From an uncultured Clostridia bacterium (lineage in GTDB: Bacteria > Bacillota > Clostridia > UBA1212 > UBA1255): 64,000 nucleotides of DNA. Numbering within the stretch: position 1 is the first letter of the stretch; every line of letters begins with the position of its first letter. This document shows positions 16,960 through 26,648 of the stretch, piece by piece. Made by a program: the position numbers and the translations under genes. Location of the stretch: contig CAJFUB010000023.1 of NCBI GenBank assembly GCA_904420095.1, positions 1 to 64,000 on the forward strand. The letters are read 5' to 3'. Below the pieces are notes generated by a model. The model searched no databases and was not told where the DNA came from. It was given only the letters and a program-made list of their open reading frames with translations.

Positions 16960-19485
16960 ATGGATTTTACGCTATATTGTGACAGCCTGGTCAACCCGAT
17001 TGTCGTTGACCGTGCGCCGCGTCTTTCCTGGAGGATCGGCGGCGATCCCGCAAGCGTAACCACCGGTGTGACGGACGGTTTTATCCAGACGTCCTATATG
17101 ATCCGTGTCGCAACCTGCAGGGAGAAGCTGGCCGATGCCGACGTCTGGTGCAGCGGAGAGGTTTTTTCGGATCAGAGTGTGGATATAGAGCTTCCGGCGG
17201 AGCTGAAAAGTTCAACTCGTTATTGGTGGAACGTGGCGGTTACGGATGCCGCCGGCACGATGCATATCTCGGAGCCGGACTGGTTTGAAACCGGCCTTTT
17301 AAACCAGGAGGACTGGAGGGCGGAGTGGATCAGCGCCGGCAGCCGTTATATTACAAACTGGGCCATGCAGTACCGACGCGAATTTCTGGTTTGTAGCGAG
17401 GTTGCAAAGGCGAAGGTATACATCAGCGGCCTTGGCTTTTACGAGCTGACCATCAACGGCCGAAAGGTTGGTGACCATGTGCTGGATCCGGCCATTACGG
17501 AATTTCCGCAAAAGATTTTTTATGTCGGCTATGACGTCACCGACCGGATTCAACGGGGCGGCAACGCGCTGGGCGTTGTGCTCGGAGACGGCTGGTACCA
17601 TCAGTCGCAGCTTATGGAGGGCGGCGGCATTTACGGGGATCCCTGCCTGCTGCTGCAGCTGGAAATTACTTATAAAAGCGGTGTGAAGCAGTACGTCGTT
17701 TCCGATGGCGGCTGGAAGACCTTCTATTCACCGATTACAATGAACAACATCTATGTCGGGGAGACCTATGATGGACGCATGGAGCAGCCTGGCTGGGATC
17801 TCTACGGCTATCATGAGAATGGCTGGTTCCAGGCTGTGCCGGACAATGCGCCAAAGGGAAAGCTGGTTCCGCAGCTGATGCCACCGATCCGCGTAACACA
17901 GGAATTAAAGCCCGCGGCGGTGACTATGCCGCAGGAGGGTGTCTTTGTGTTCGATATGGGCAAAAATTTTGCCGGATACGTACGGCTGAAGATATTCGGA
18001 ACGCCTGGCAATGAGGTGGTGATGCGCTTTGGAGAGGCGGTCACGCAGGACGGTATGGTGGATGTGGACAGCTCCGGCGTTTTCCATATCCGCGGCGTAC
18101 AGACCCTGCGCTATATCTTTGGCAAAACGGGCGAGATTGTATGGGAACCGAGGTTTGCCTATTTTGGATTCCGCTATGTGGAACTGACTGGCGCGCATGC
18201 AAATGTGACGGCAGAAACGCTGACGGGACTGAAGGTTCATACGGACCTTGCGCCTAAGGCGGATTTTGTCTGCGCCATGCCGATCCTCAACCAGATGCAG
18301 GAGCTGTTCCGCAACACCTTTACTTCCAACATTCACGGCATTCCGACGGACTGCCCGGCTCGTGAAAAGTGCGGCTGGACCGGAGATGCCAATATTATTG
18401 CGGATACCTCCATGGTGATGTGGGACGCCCAGCTGTTCTGGGATAAATATATTGACGATATTGTCACCGCCCATCGGGAACACGGCGTTTATAACAATGT
18501 CGTACCGGGAAAACGCGGGTGCCTTGATACGGTTCCCGCATGGGGCACTGCAATTCTTACGATCCCCTGGAATTGCTATCAGGCCTACGGCTGCCGTTCT
18601 GTTCTTGAAAAATATTATGATGAAATGGCGGCTTACACGGCCTATATGCAGGCAAACACCACCGGCTATATCTATAATGACCATCCGTATAAATTGGCGG
18701 ACTGGTGCGCGCCCTACGGCTACGATCCGGCTCAGCAATATTTTGAAACCTCTACGGCTTATTATTATTACGGGCTCTGCATCATGGCGCAGACAGCCGG
18801 CGTGCTCGGCAGGAAAGAGGAGGAAAAGCATTACGCGGATCTGGCGGAAAAGGTCAAGGAAGTGTTTCTTGCAAAATATTACGATGCGGAAAATCACTGC
18901 TACGGGACGCAGACGCTGACTTCGTTCTGTGCGGAAATCGGGCTCTATCCGGAGGGCGAGAAAGCGGCGATGGCGGCCTGGTGCGCCCGAGATATCGTCA
19001 ACCATGATTATCATGTTACCTGCGGCCACTTGGGGCTGCGCTACATTTATAAATTTATGTCGGAATTCGGATACTATGAGGTGCTGGAGAAAACGCTCAA
19101 CAGCAGGACCTATCCTTCCTTCGGCGCGCAGATTGAAATGGGAGCGACCACTCTGTGGGAGAGCTTTACGCTTTCGACGCACCGCCAATCCCTGAACCAT
19201 CCCTTCAAGGGCGCTTTCTCACTGTGGCTTTATGAGGATGTGCTGGGGATCAAAAAGACGTCGCCTGGCTACAAGACCTTTACCATTAAGCCTGTAGTGA
19301 CGCCGATCGTCCCCTGGGCAAAGGGAGAGGTGCAGACCGTTTATGGCAAAATAGCCGTGGATTACAAGGTTGGCAGCCATTTTCTGGTTACGGTTCCGGC
19401 CAATACGACGGCGGAGGTCTACGTCCCTCAGGAGGATGGTTCCTTCCTCAGACATACGCTGAAAAGCGGCTTCTACAGCCTTTAA
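16960..19485 (+). CDS. Alpha-L-rhamnosidase, GH78
   Basis: An 841-residue enzyme that releases L-rhamnose from plant or bacterial glycosides. It has the usual order: an N-terminal beta-sandwich (LYCDSLVNPIVVDRAPRLSW), the second sandwich, the six-hairpin (alpha/alpha)6 catalytic domain and a C-terminal sandwich. The family motif DCPAREKCGWTGDA is complete (464-477, with Glu469 and Asp476). No signal peptide, so it works in the cytoplasm on imported oligosaccharides. ATG 16960 is chosen because GGGAGG stands 7 bases upstream; an in-frame TTG at 16945 overlaps this site. Its own promoter carries a cre-like operator, so sugar-dependent repression is likely. A hairpin terminator follows. Confidence 0.92.
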   Translation: MDFTLYCDSLVNPIVVDRAPRLSWRIGGDPASVTTGVTDGFIQTSYMIRVATCREKLADADVWCSGEVFSDQSVDIELPAELKSSTRYWWNVAVTDAAGTMHISEPDWFETGLLNQEDWRAEWISAGSRYITNWAMQYRREFLVCSEVAKAKVYISGLGFYELTINGRKVGDHVLDPAITEFPQKIFYVGYDVTDRIQRGGNALGVVLGDGWYHQSQLMEGGGIYGDPCLLLQLEITYKSGVKQYVVSDGGWKTFYSPITMNNIYVGETYDGRMEQPGWDLYGYHENGWFQAVPDNAPKGKLVPQLMPPIRVTQELKPAAVTMPQEGVFVFDMGKNFAGYVRLKIFGTPGNEVVMRFGEAVTQDGMVDVDSSGVFHIRGVQTLRYIFGKTGEIVWEPRFAYFGFRYVELTGAHANVTAETLTGLKVHTDLAPKADFVCAMPILNQMQELFRNTFTSNIHGIPTDCPAREKCGWTGDANIIADTSMVMWDAQLFWDKYIDDIVTAHREHGVYNNVVPGKRGCLDTVPAWGTAILTIPWNCYQAYGCRSVLEKYYDEMAAYTAYMQANTTGYIYNDHPYKLADWCAPYGYDPAQQYFETSTAYYYYGLCIMAQTAGVLGRKEEEKHYADLAEKVKEVFLAKYYDAENHCYGTQTLTSFCAEIGLYPEGEKAAMAAWCARDIVNHDYHVTCGHLGLRYIYKFMSEFGYYEVLEKTLNSRTYPSFGAQIEMGATTLWESFTLSTHRQSLNHPFKGAFSLWLYEDVLGIKKTSPGYKTFTIKPVVTPIVPWAKGEVQTVYGKIAVDYKVGSHFLVTVPANTTAEVYVPQEDGSFLRHTLKSGFYSL

Positions 19486-19508
19486 AAGCTTGCTTTCTTG
19501 TGTTTTCC

Positions 19509-19549
19509 GGGCGCACCGGGGAGAAATCCTCCGGCTCGCGCCCTTTTTT
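19509..19549 (+). terminator. Terminator of the rhamnosidase gene
   Basis: Stem GGGCGC (19509-19514) pairs with GCGCCC (19538-19543), with an inner CCGGGG/CCTCCGG-type pairing, and is followed by TTTTTT. Confidence 0.8.
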
Positions 19550-19699
19550 ATTGAATTTCTTATAGAATACAATGGATTTTCTGCCACCTGCTGCGTTATA
19601 TTGAAAACAGGCTTGTATTTTCTGTATAGCGACGCCGTATTTTTCGAAATTTTTTAATTATTAAAAATGCTGATATACATAAAACATAAAATAAATATA

Positions 19700-19728
19700 T
19701 TGACTATATTCGAAAATTGTAATATTAT
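19700..19728 (+). promoter_or_regulatory. Promoter of the C39-like/discoidin-like gene
   Basis: TTGACT (19700-19705), a 17-bp spacer and TATTAT (19723-19728) in a very AT-rich stretch about 45 bp before the start codon. Confidence 0.65.
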
Positions 19729-19772
19729 TTATATAAATACAGACGATACAAATAAATAAGGATGTGGAAAGA

Positions 19773-21845
19773 ATGACGAAATACATATGCATCGAATTAA
19801 ACGTACAGAAATCGCCGGCAGAAAGACAGTATCGTTTTTTTCTGAAATTTATTCGTTTTACTGATAAAATCCAATGTGAACGGATCGATCATCTGATATA
19901 TATCTCTTATGATGACGCAGATCCTATGGCGATGCGAGTTGTTCAGCGCCTTCCACGTTATTTTTTACGCGGCTTCCGCATCACGGAATGCTCTGAGCAT
20001 ATTTTTCAAAAAGATCAAACGACGGAGATCCGCCTTCCGATTGAGGAAAATATTGACAGTACGCTTTTTCCTTATATTTCGATGTTTTTACCGGTTATTT
20101 TGGGAAAAAGGCAGTATGAATCCTGGTATTACTGCAATTTTATCAATGTGATGTGCGTTAACGAAGTCGGCTTTTATAATTATACCGATGACAGAAGCTG
20201 CTTTAAAAGGATTTTATCTGAGAACAGCGCGCAATATATAAAGCCGCTGCATTTTACAAAAGAGGTTTTTATCAGCGCGCTTTTTGAAGAATATTATATT
20301 TATGTCTGGATTGACAGCTGCTACAGCGGCGACTGGGATGGAAATCATGATACGCACGAGGCGCACCCGATCCTGATCCACGGAGTAAATACAGAAGAGA
20401 ACGTCTATTATTGCTATCGTTTTTCACCGCTGAAGGGCGTGTTTGCCTGTACGTATGATATCGATATGGTTCATTTATCTATCGAGAGCGCCAGATGTGA
20501 AATCAGCAATCATTTGGACGATTCTCATATCAGCATTTTCCGGCCGAAGGAAATTTCGCAGGAGAATTTGTTCGACAAATCCAGATTTTTGCGCGAGCTG
20601 GAAAATTATACGTTTTCAACGGGAGATAAGGTCAAAGAATACGGCCGCGCTGAGGTTGCCATCACGGACAAGAAAAAGATCTGCTTTGGCCTGGACGTCA
20701 CGGAAAACGTAATCCGCTTGCTGAAGGGCGAGGCGCAAAACAGTAATTTCGATTATCGAATCATCCATCTCATTACAGAGCATAAATGGATGCTGCTGAA
20801 AAGATTTCAATACGTCAAAGATTTATTTTCCATCTTTGACGCCCGGCTGAATCAGATCCTTTCCGATTATGAGCAGTTGGCGAAGTGTTATGAGCTTATG
20901 AAGAATTATTTTATCAAGCAATCCATGATTCAATCTGAGGGGAAGTCTTTTTATGCTCCGCCTGTCCAAGAAAGCGCGCGCCTTAAGATGATCAATACGT
21001 ATGAGGAGCTGCTTCGAAAAGAAAAGGCGCTTCTGGAGGAGCTGTACCAAATTTTAAGCATATATCTTCCGCTGTGTGATCCTGACGACGGGGGCAGTAA
21101 TTATTACTTTTCGGCACAGAAGGCCGGCGGCAGAGACGAGGCCGGCGCGTATCAGGCTCTTTCCTGGGACGAGCCGATCGAAACAAGAAAAATTTATATC
21201 AGGAGCCTTTGCGGGCGCGATCCGCTCTACTGCAGCGGAACAGTGATTCTCAGCGACGGGGAACGCGCGGTCTCCTATGAACCGGAGCTTTCTGCAGAGC
21301 ATGAGGCGCAGCTTGTTTTCCCGTCTTTACAAAAAATTAAATCGGTGAAATTTTATCCTAAAAAATATCTGACAGATCAAAACGGAAATCTTTTGGCTGG
21401 CTTTAGGATTATGGAGGATAACAAATTAAATCAGGCGAATGAAATAATCGCTTCCAGTGTTTTTCAGGTGGAGGGACTGGATTGCTCGGCGGAGAATATG
21501 CTTAAGGAGGATTCGCAGTTTTGGTGTCCGGATCTAAACGACCGCGAGCGCTGCGTTGTGTTTTCCTTTGATTCTCCAATTTCGTTTAACTCCTGCGTGC
21601 TTGCGGAGGATTGGGCCGCGCTGCGCGTTTCCGCATATAAAATTGAATACTACTGTAACGGGCGCTGGGAAACGGTCCTGGCGCCGGAAGAACCTATTGG
21701 GAAGCTGCCTGTCAGAAAATATTTTCAAAGAGTTGTCGGGGCGGAAAAAGTGCGCTTTTCCGTAGTTCGTTCGGTTTGCAGCCCTAATGGATTCGATCTT
21801 CCGAATATTACGAAATTTGAATTGTATGACAGAATCGGCATTTGA
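19773..21845 (+). CDS. Unknown protein: C39/BtrH_N-like domain plus discoidin-like C-terminal domain
   Basis: About 690 residues, no signal peptide and no membrane helix. Residues about 100-260 show the layout of papain-fold C39/BtrH_N-like domains: a Cys-containing stretch (WYYCNFINVMC), then VWIDSCYSG and H-D-T-H-E-A-H-P-I-L-I-H-G (192 onwards) and a YRFSPLKGVFACTYDID strand pair. A helical, partly coiled-coil middle follows (about 330-430). Residues about 550-690 look like an F5/8 type C (discoidin) beta-sandwich (FWCPDLNDRE, SFDSPISFNSCVLAEDW, YKIEYYCNGRWETV). Start: ATG 19773, with AAGGA ten bases upstream; GTG 19764 is too close to it. Related C39-like domains occur in peptide and antibiotic pathways, but the partner genes are absent here. 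Function unknown. Confidence 0.6.
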   Translation: MTKYICIELNVQKSPAERQYRFFLKFIRFTDKIQCERIDHLIYISYDDADPMAMRVVQRLPRYFLRGFRITECSEHIFQKDQTTEIRLPIEENIDSTLFPYISMFLPVILGKRQYESWYYCNFINVMCVNEVGFYNYTDDRSCFKRILSENSAQYIKPLHFTKEVFISALFEEYYIYVWIDSCYSGDWDGNHDTHEAHPILIHGVNTEENVYYCYRFSPLKGVFACTYDIDMVHLSIESARCEISNHLDDSHISIFRPKEISQENLFDKSRFLRELENYTFSTGDKVKEYGRAEVAITDKKKICFGLDVTENVIRLLKGEAQNSNFDYRIIHLITEHKWMLLKRFQYVKDLFSIFDARLNQILSDYEQLAKCYELMKNYFIKQSMIQSEGKSFYAPPVQESARLKMINTYEELLRKEKALLEELYQILSIYLPLCDPDDGGSNYYFSAQKAGGRDEAGAYQALSWDEPIETRKIYIRSLCGRDPLYCSGTVILSDGERAVSYEPELSAEHEAQLVFPSLQKIKSVKFYPKKYLTDQNGNLLAGFRIMEDNKLNQANEIIASSVFQVEGLDCSAENMLKEDSQFWCPDLNDRERCVVFSFDSPISFNSCVLAEDWAALRVSAYKIEYYCNGRWETVLAPEEPIGKLPVRKYFQRVVGAEKVRFSVVRSVCSPNGFDLPNITKFELYDRIGI

Positions 21846-21941
21846 ATGATTTCTCAGAAAAGGAGTATAATGAATCTAAGGCCGTTTTGCGCGGCTTCCC
21901 TGCAGAAATGGGGAAATTTTATACAGAAGGAATCATTATAA

Positions 21942-23663
21942 ATGCTGCTTCGCGGGAGAAAAGTTTCTTTTGGTATCAAATCTGCTGTCAGCGTGCTCTG
22001 CGGAAATCTGCAGGTACTGCTTGGCTTTGAGGTTGTATTTCGTTCGCTCCTCTTTTGCATTTTGACGCCGCTGCTCCGTCTGCTTTTTGGCCTTTTGCCA
22101 GAGCCGGCGGCCCGCTGGCTTCTTCCGGCATTTCTGCTGCCGATCGGGCTTGCGTTCAGCTATGAGCTTGTGGTTCTGCTTCTTTACTGTGCGAAGAGTC
22201 GAAACGGGGAGCCAATGACACTGCGGTCCTTATGCCGGGAAGCGGCCGGACAAATGCAGAAGCTTTTTTCCAAAAGCCGATTGGTGCTGCTCTTCGTCAT
22301 TCCTGCCTGCCTGCTGTCCTGTGTTTTTTTGTTTAACGGATCGTTTCTGCAGGCCAGAATCCCGGAAGGCCTTCTGCAAACCGCAGCGCACACGCCGCTT
22401 CGATTCATTTTTTTCATTGTGTTTGTTTTATTTCTTCATGCAATTACGGCATTTTATCTGCTCGGGCTTCCCGGTGTTCTGCTTGAAGGAAAAACGTTTT
22501 CCTCTTTCCGAAGAGAGGACGGAGCGCTGCGGTCGGTGGGAATCTGGATCGCTGCTCTTTTAACGTTCTATCTTTTATCGACTCTTATTTTGCTTGCCGT
22601 CGTCCTGCTTCTTGCGGGCGCTATGCGTGCTTTCTGTAGCCCGGAGAATTCCCGAGCCGGATTTCAATTTTATTTTCTGTGGCTGCAAAGCATATGGGGG
22701 AAGCTTACGGGTGTGCTGACGCCGTTTTTTGCCTGCGCCGTATCGACTGCGCTGTATGATTTGCGTAAGGGTGATTCCCCTCTGGCGCTGCCTGCCGCGC
22801 CGCGCGGCATTTCCCGGAGAAAGGCGGTCCGGACGGCGAGCTTGATTCTGGCTGCCTTTTTACTGACCTTCCTATGCGCTTTCCGTGCATTCCCCAAATT
22901 CGGCGTTCCGGTTAAAATCGTAGCGCACCGGGCCGGAGCGGCTCTGGGACCGGAGAATACCGTAGCGGCCTTGCAGCAGGCCATTCGCTTCGGCGCCGAT
23001 ATGGCCGAGATTGACGTACAGCGGCTCCGGGACGGCACGCTTATTGTTCTGCACGACGATACGTTCCAAAGAACGGCGGGCGTCGATCTGAGCGTCCGCG
23101 ACGCTGACTATGACATGGTGAAAAAAATGGATGCCGGTTCCTGGTTTTCTCCCGATTTCGCCGGTGAGCCGATTCCCACCCTGGAAGAGATGCTGGCCGC
23201 GGCAAAGGGGAAAATTCGGCTGATGATCGAGCTGAAGACGGGCGGCGGCAGGCAGGGGCTGGCGGAGAATACGCTTCGCCTGATCGAACAATACGACATG
23301 ACAGAGGAATGTGTGATTGCATCTGCGGACGCGCCGCTTCTGGAGCACGTCGAAGCGCTGCGGCATGATATTCCAACAGTATTTATTTCCGCTCAGCCGC
23401 CTGAGGAGAGCTCCGGAGGAGAGGCATGGGACTTCTGCAGCGTTGAAAACGCGGCGCTGTCCTCGAAGCTGGTGACACGTATGCACGCGAAGGGCATCGG
23501 CGTGTATGTTTGGACCGCAAATACGCGAAAAGAGATCCGAAGAATTGCCTCCAGCGAAGCGGACGGCGTCATAACGGACAATCCGGTAACCGCAATGTTT
23601 TGCCTCCGAGACGGCGCGCAAAGAATGACGGCGGAAAAGTGGACAGAGGCTTTGTTCCCGTAA
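21942..23663 (+). CDS. Glycerophosphodiester phosphodiesterase with N-terminal membrane domain
   Basis: A 573-residue protein. Residues 1-315 contain six or more membrane helices (GPDPase_memb type); the catalytic GDPD domain starts near residue 325 with AHRAGAALGPENT, then EIDVQ and LHDDTFQRT (metal and catalytic residues), and ends with WTANTRKEI and DGVITDNP. It hydrolyses glycerophosphodiesters or lipoteichoic-acid-like polymers to glycerol phosphate, probably on the outer face of the membrane. It follows the C39-like gene by 96 bases, in the same direction, and its end faces the end of a MATE gene 22 bases away. Confidence 0.9.
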   Translation: MLLRGRKVSFGIKSAVSVLCGNLQVLLGFEVVFRSLLFCILTPLLRLLFGLLPEPAARWLLPAFLLPIGLAFSYELVVLLLYCAKSRNGEPMTLRSLCREAAGQMQKLFSKSRLVLLFVIPACLLSCVFLFNGSFLQARIPEGLLQTAAHTPLRFIFFIVFVLFLHAITAFYLLGLPGVLLEGKTFSSFRREDGALRSVGIWIAALLTFYLLSTLILLAVVLLLAGAMRAFCSPENSRAGFQFYFLWLQSIWGKLTGVLTPFFACAVSTALYDLRKGDSPLALPAAPRGISRRKAVRTASLILAAFLLTFLCAFRAFPKFGVPVKIVAHRAGAALGPENTVAALQQAIRFGADMAEIDVQRLRDGTLIVLHDDTFQRTAGVDLSVRDADYDMVKKMDAGSWFSPDFAGEPIPTLEEMLAAAKGKIRLMIELKTGGGRQGLAENTLRLIEQYDMTEECVIASADAPLLEHVEALRHDIPTVFISAQPPEESSGGEAWDFCSVENAALSSKLVTRMHAKGIGVYVWTANTRKEIRRIASSEADGVITDNPVTAMFCLRDGAQRMTAEKWTEALFP

Positions 23664-23685
23664 ATGCTTCGGCTGCGGTCTTCCT

Positions 23686-25071
23686 TCAGCCGGGGATTCT
23701 CCCGAGCTGACGCTCGCGTTTTTTTAGTATTTTCCCAATCAGCAGGAAAAATACTGTGCTCGAAGAAACGGCGCTGACGACATCGGCAATCGGTTCCGCA
23801 TAAAAGACGGCTTCGGCGCCGTAAAGCTGCGGAAGAAGGAATGTGAGCGTCAGCATGACGGCTATTTTACGAAATAGTGAAAGAGAAATCGCGGCAGGAG
23901 CGATCCCAAGAGCAGTAAGGCCATCGACAAACGTATATTGAAGGGCAAGCGGAATGATGGCAAGCGTATAGATATGAATATATTTCACCGACATGGCAAT
24001 CAGCGCTTCATCTTTTGTAAAAATTTTTACAAAATAGACGGAGGCAAACCGCGCAATCAGGAACATAACGGTAGTAAAAATGAGGCAGAGGATCAGAATA
24101 CAGGCTTCTCCCTTTCGAACGCGGGCGGAATTTCCTGCGCCGTAATTGTAGCTTAATACGGGCTGCGTTCCGCTTGTGATCCCGCCCATCGGAAGCGTGA
24201 TGATTTGCATAAACGAGAGCATAATTGTAGCCGCGGCAATGAGATTGTCTCCGTCGGAGCCGCCGTATTTTTGCAGAACTCCGTTCAGAGCGAGGATCAT
24301 AACGCTGTCGGTGGCAATGATCAGAAACGGAGAGAGCCCGAGCAGAAGAATCCTTCGGAGGATGCGGAAGGAATAGCCCTTCCATGAAATCCGGATGATC
24401 GTATGACGGCCGAACAGGAATTTTACCGCAAACGCCGCCGAAAGCATTTGAGAAAGAACGGTCGCGATGGCGGCGCCTTTGACGCCGAGTCCGAACAGAA
24501 AAATGAATACGGGATCCAGAACAATGTTGGCTACGGCGCCGATCATAACGGTAAGCATTCCGATTTTTCCAAAGCCCTGACAGATAATAAAAGAATTCAG
24601 TCCGGTGCTGAGAATCGAAAACAGCGTGCCGGCCGCGTACCAGGTCAAATATTCATTTGCATAGGGGTAAAGTGTCTGGCTGGCTCCGAACCAGAGAAGC
24701 AGATTGTTTTTTAAAAGAAAAACGACGGCTGTGAGGAGAACGGAAAGAATGATCAGCAAAAGGAAGCCGTTCGCAAGGATTTGCTTTGCTCCTTTTCTGT
24801 CCTGCTCGCCGAGCTTAATGGCCATAAGCGGCGCGCCTCCAAGTCCGACGAGGCTGCCGAAGGAGGCGATCAGCGTGACGATGGGACCACAGATCCCGAC
24901 GCCTGCAAGCGCAGTATCGCCGATACCGGGCATATTACCGATGTATATTCTGTCTACGATGCTGTAAAGAACGTTTACAAATTGAGCCAGCATGGTAGGA
25001 ATCGCCAGACTTAATACGACGCTCCAAATGTTTCCGTTTCCCAGTCTGGCTTCGTCTTGCTGCTTGCTCAT
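23686..25071 (-). CDS. MATE family multidrug efflux transporter
   Basis: A 461-residue membrane protein with twelve predicted helices in two halves, starting with the usual IWSVVLSLAIPTMLAQFVNVLY and containing GDTALAGVGICGPI, typical of MATE exporters (Na+ or H+ antiport). ATG at 25071 is preceded on the minus strand by a promoter (25116-25143). It follows the hydrogenase-maturation operon in direction but has its own promoter. Substrate unknown. Confidence 0.93.
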   Translation of the reverse strand: MSKQQDEARLGNGNIWSVVLSLAIPTMLAQFVNVLYSIVDRIYIGNMPGIGDTALAGVGICGPIVTLIASFGSLVGLGGAPLMAIKLGEQDRKGAKQILANGFLLLIILSVLLTAVVFLLKNNLLLWFGASQTLYPYANEYLTWYAAGTLFSILSTGLNSFIICQGFGKIGMLTVMIGAVANIVLDPVFIFLFGLGVKGAAIATVLSQMLSAAFAVKFLFGRHTIIRISWKGYSFRILRRILLLGLSPFLIIATDSVMILALNGVLQKYGGSDGDNLIAAATIMLSFMQIITLPMGGITSGTQPVLSYNYGAGNSARVRKGEACILILCLIFTTVMFLIARFASVYFVKIFTKDEALIAMSVKYIHIYTLAIIPLALQYTFVDGLTALGIAPAAISLSLFRKIAVMLTLTFLLPQLYGAEAVFYAEPIADVVSAVSSSTVFFLLIGKILKKRERQLGRIPG

Positions 25072-25115
25072 AACTTTCTGACACCTGCGATTGCTTAGTA
25101 TTTTACCGAAAGTGG

Positions 25116-25143
25116 ATTATATCATGATTTTTGATAAATGCAA
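25116..25143 (-). promoter_or_regulatory. Promoter of the MATE gene
   Basis: Read on the minus strand: TTGCAT (25138-25143), a 16-bp spacer ending in TGA, and TATAAT (25116-25121), so an extended -10. Confidence 0.7.
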
Positions 25144-25167
25144 GGCGGCCGGGAGGGAAAGCGCTTT

Positions 25168-25413
25168 TCAGTGATTGGAATACGTTGTCTTGGTGGAAAC
25201 TCCCTTCAGGCGCCCGATTTTTCCCGTCAGCGCGCTGATCGCATCCTGCGGCGCGTCCATGGCGATACTGATGATGGAAATTCCTTTTTCCTTGTAGGGA
25301 ATGCCCATGCGCCCGATGATATAACGGCTGTATTCATGCAGCAGTTCATTTAAAGGCGCTACGGAATCGGGATTTTCCACGATGATTGCGGCAATGGCGA
25401 CTCTTGTTTCCAT
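25168..25413 (-). CDS. TM1266-type iron-only hydrogenase system regulator
   Basis: A small 81-residue ACT/NikR-C-like protein (METRVAIAAIIVENPDSV, then ISIISIAMDAPQDAISALTG and a C-terminal KTTYS). Such proteins, named after Thermotoga TM1266, are linked to hydrogenase maturation genes and are thought to act as regulators. GAGGA precedes ATG 25413 at a good distance. It lies 8 bases after hydF, at the end of hydE-hydG-hydF. Confidence 0.85.
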   Translation of the reverse strand: METRVAIAAIIVENPDSVAPLNELLHEYSRYIIGRMGIPYKEKGISIISIAMDAPQDAISALTGKIGRLKGVSTKTTYSNH

Positions 25414-25421
25414 CGTATTCC

Positions 25422-26633
25422 TCACTTTCTGTCTTCCTGCGGTATTTCTGCAAGCAGCTCCGGGAAAAGCGAAAGGCTTCTGCGCAGGATCCCCTTCAGA
25501 TAAGCGATTGTAATGCCATAATTGGTAAAGGGCACGCCTGCGTCGGCGGCACATTTCATGCGGTAACGGACTTCCCGCTCATTGAGCATGCAGCCGCCGC
25601 AATGAATTGCAAGCGAATACTTTGAGAGGTCCTCGGGAAACTCCGTTCCGGAAGTCGTTTCGATCGTAAGTGATTTTCCGGTAAAATTTCGGAGCCACCG
25701 CGGGATCTTAACGGTCCCGATGTCTTCGCACTGACGGTGATGCGTGCAGCCTTCGGCAATCAGCACCGTATCTCCGTCCTGCAGGCGGTTGATTGCTGCG
25801 ACGCCCCGCACTGCGGTATCCAGAAACCCCTTATATCTGGCCATCAGAATCGAGAAAGACGTCAGTGGGATTTCGGCGGGGACCGCCGCGTTGGCCGCTG
25901 CAAATACCTGGCTGTCGGTGATCACAAGAGAAGGCGTTTTTCCCAAGGTCGGAAGGATTTCTGCAAGTCGAGATTCGCGGAGCACGACGGCAGCGGCGTC
26001 GGAATCAAGAATGTCGCGGAGCGTCTGCTGCTGCGGGAGGATCAAACGGCCCTTCGGCGCCGCGCTGTCAATCGGCGTGACCAATACGACGAGACTGCCG
26101 GGCCGGATCAGATCGCCTACGATGCGCTTGGGAGCTCCTCCTGATTCCGTCAGAGTCCCAAGCCGCTCCTTCAGCTCTTGGATTCCTTTTCCTGTCAGCG
26201 CGCTGACGGCCATTGCGCCCTCGGGAAGGGACGCAGTGTACGCGTCGCATTTGTTATAAACGATCAGATAAGGGATTTCTTTCTTTCTGATTAAATCTAA
26301 AAGCTCGCCGTCCGATTCCGTCATTCCGTCTGCGGCATCGATGACCAAAACTGCGATATCTGTCTTGTTCAGAATCTGACGCGTTTTACGGACCCGCAGC
26401 ATGCCAAGCCCGCCTTCGTCGTCGAATCCGGGCGTATCGATGATCATTACCGGGCCGAGCGGGAGCAGCTCCATTGTTTTGAAGACGGGATCGGTTGTGG
26501 TTCCCTTTGTTTCGGAAACGACAGCAAGCTCCTGCCCGGTTACGGCATTCAGCAGACTTGATTTTCCGGCGTTGCGGCGTCCGAAAAAGCCGATGTGGAT
26601 TCTCTCCGCAGCGGGAGTATCGTTCAGTCCCAT
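25422..26633 (-). CDS. hydF: [FeFe]-hydrogenase H-cluster maturation GTPase HydF
   Basis: A 403-residue scaffold GTPase. G1 box GRRNAGKSS near residue 19, G3 DTPGFDD near 61, G4 YNKCD, and the C-terminal cluster-binding set CTHH and HCGGC that holds the [4Fe-4S] cluster. HydF receives the di-iron precursor built by HydE and HydG and passes it to apo-HydA. It lies 15 bases downstream of hydG and 8 bases upstream of the TM1266-like gene, in one operon. Confidence 0.95.
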   Translation of the reverse strand: MGLNDTPAAERIHIGFFGRRNAGKSSLLNAVTGQELAVVSETKGTTTDPVFKTMELLPLGPVMIIDTPGFDDEGGLGMLRVRKTRQILNKTDIAVLVIDAADGMTESDGELLDLIRKKEIPYLIVYNKCDAYTASLPEGAMAVSALTGKGIQELKERLGTLTESGGAPKRIVGDLIRPGSLVVLVTPIDSAAPKGRLILPQQQTLRDILDSDAAAVVLRESRLAEILPTLGKTPSLVITDSQVFAAANAAVPAEIPLTSFSILMARYKGFLDTAVRGVAAINRLQDGDTVLIAEGCTHHRQCEDIGTVKIPRWLRNFTGKSLTIETTSGTEFPEDLSKYSLAIHCGGCMLNEREVRYRMKCAADAGVPFTNYGITIAYLKGILRRSLSLFPELLAEIPQEDRK

Positions 26634-26648
26634 TTCTGCAGCCTCCTT

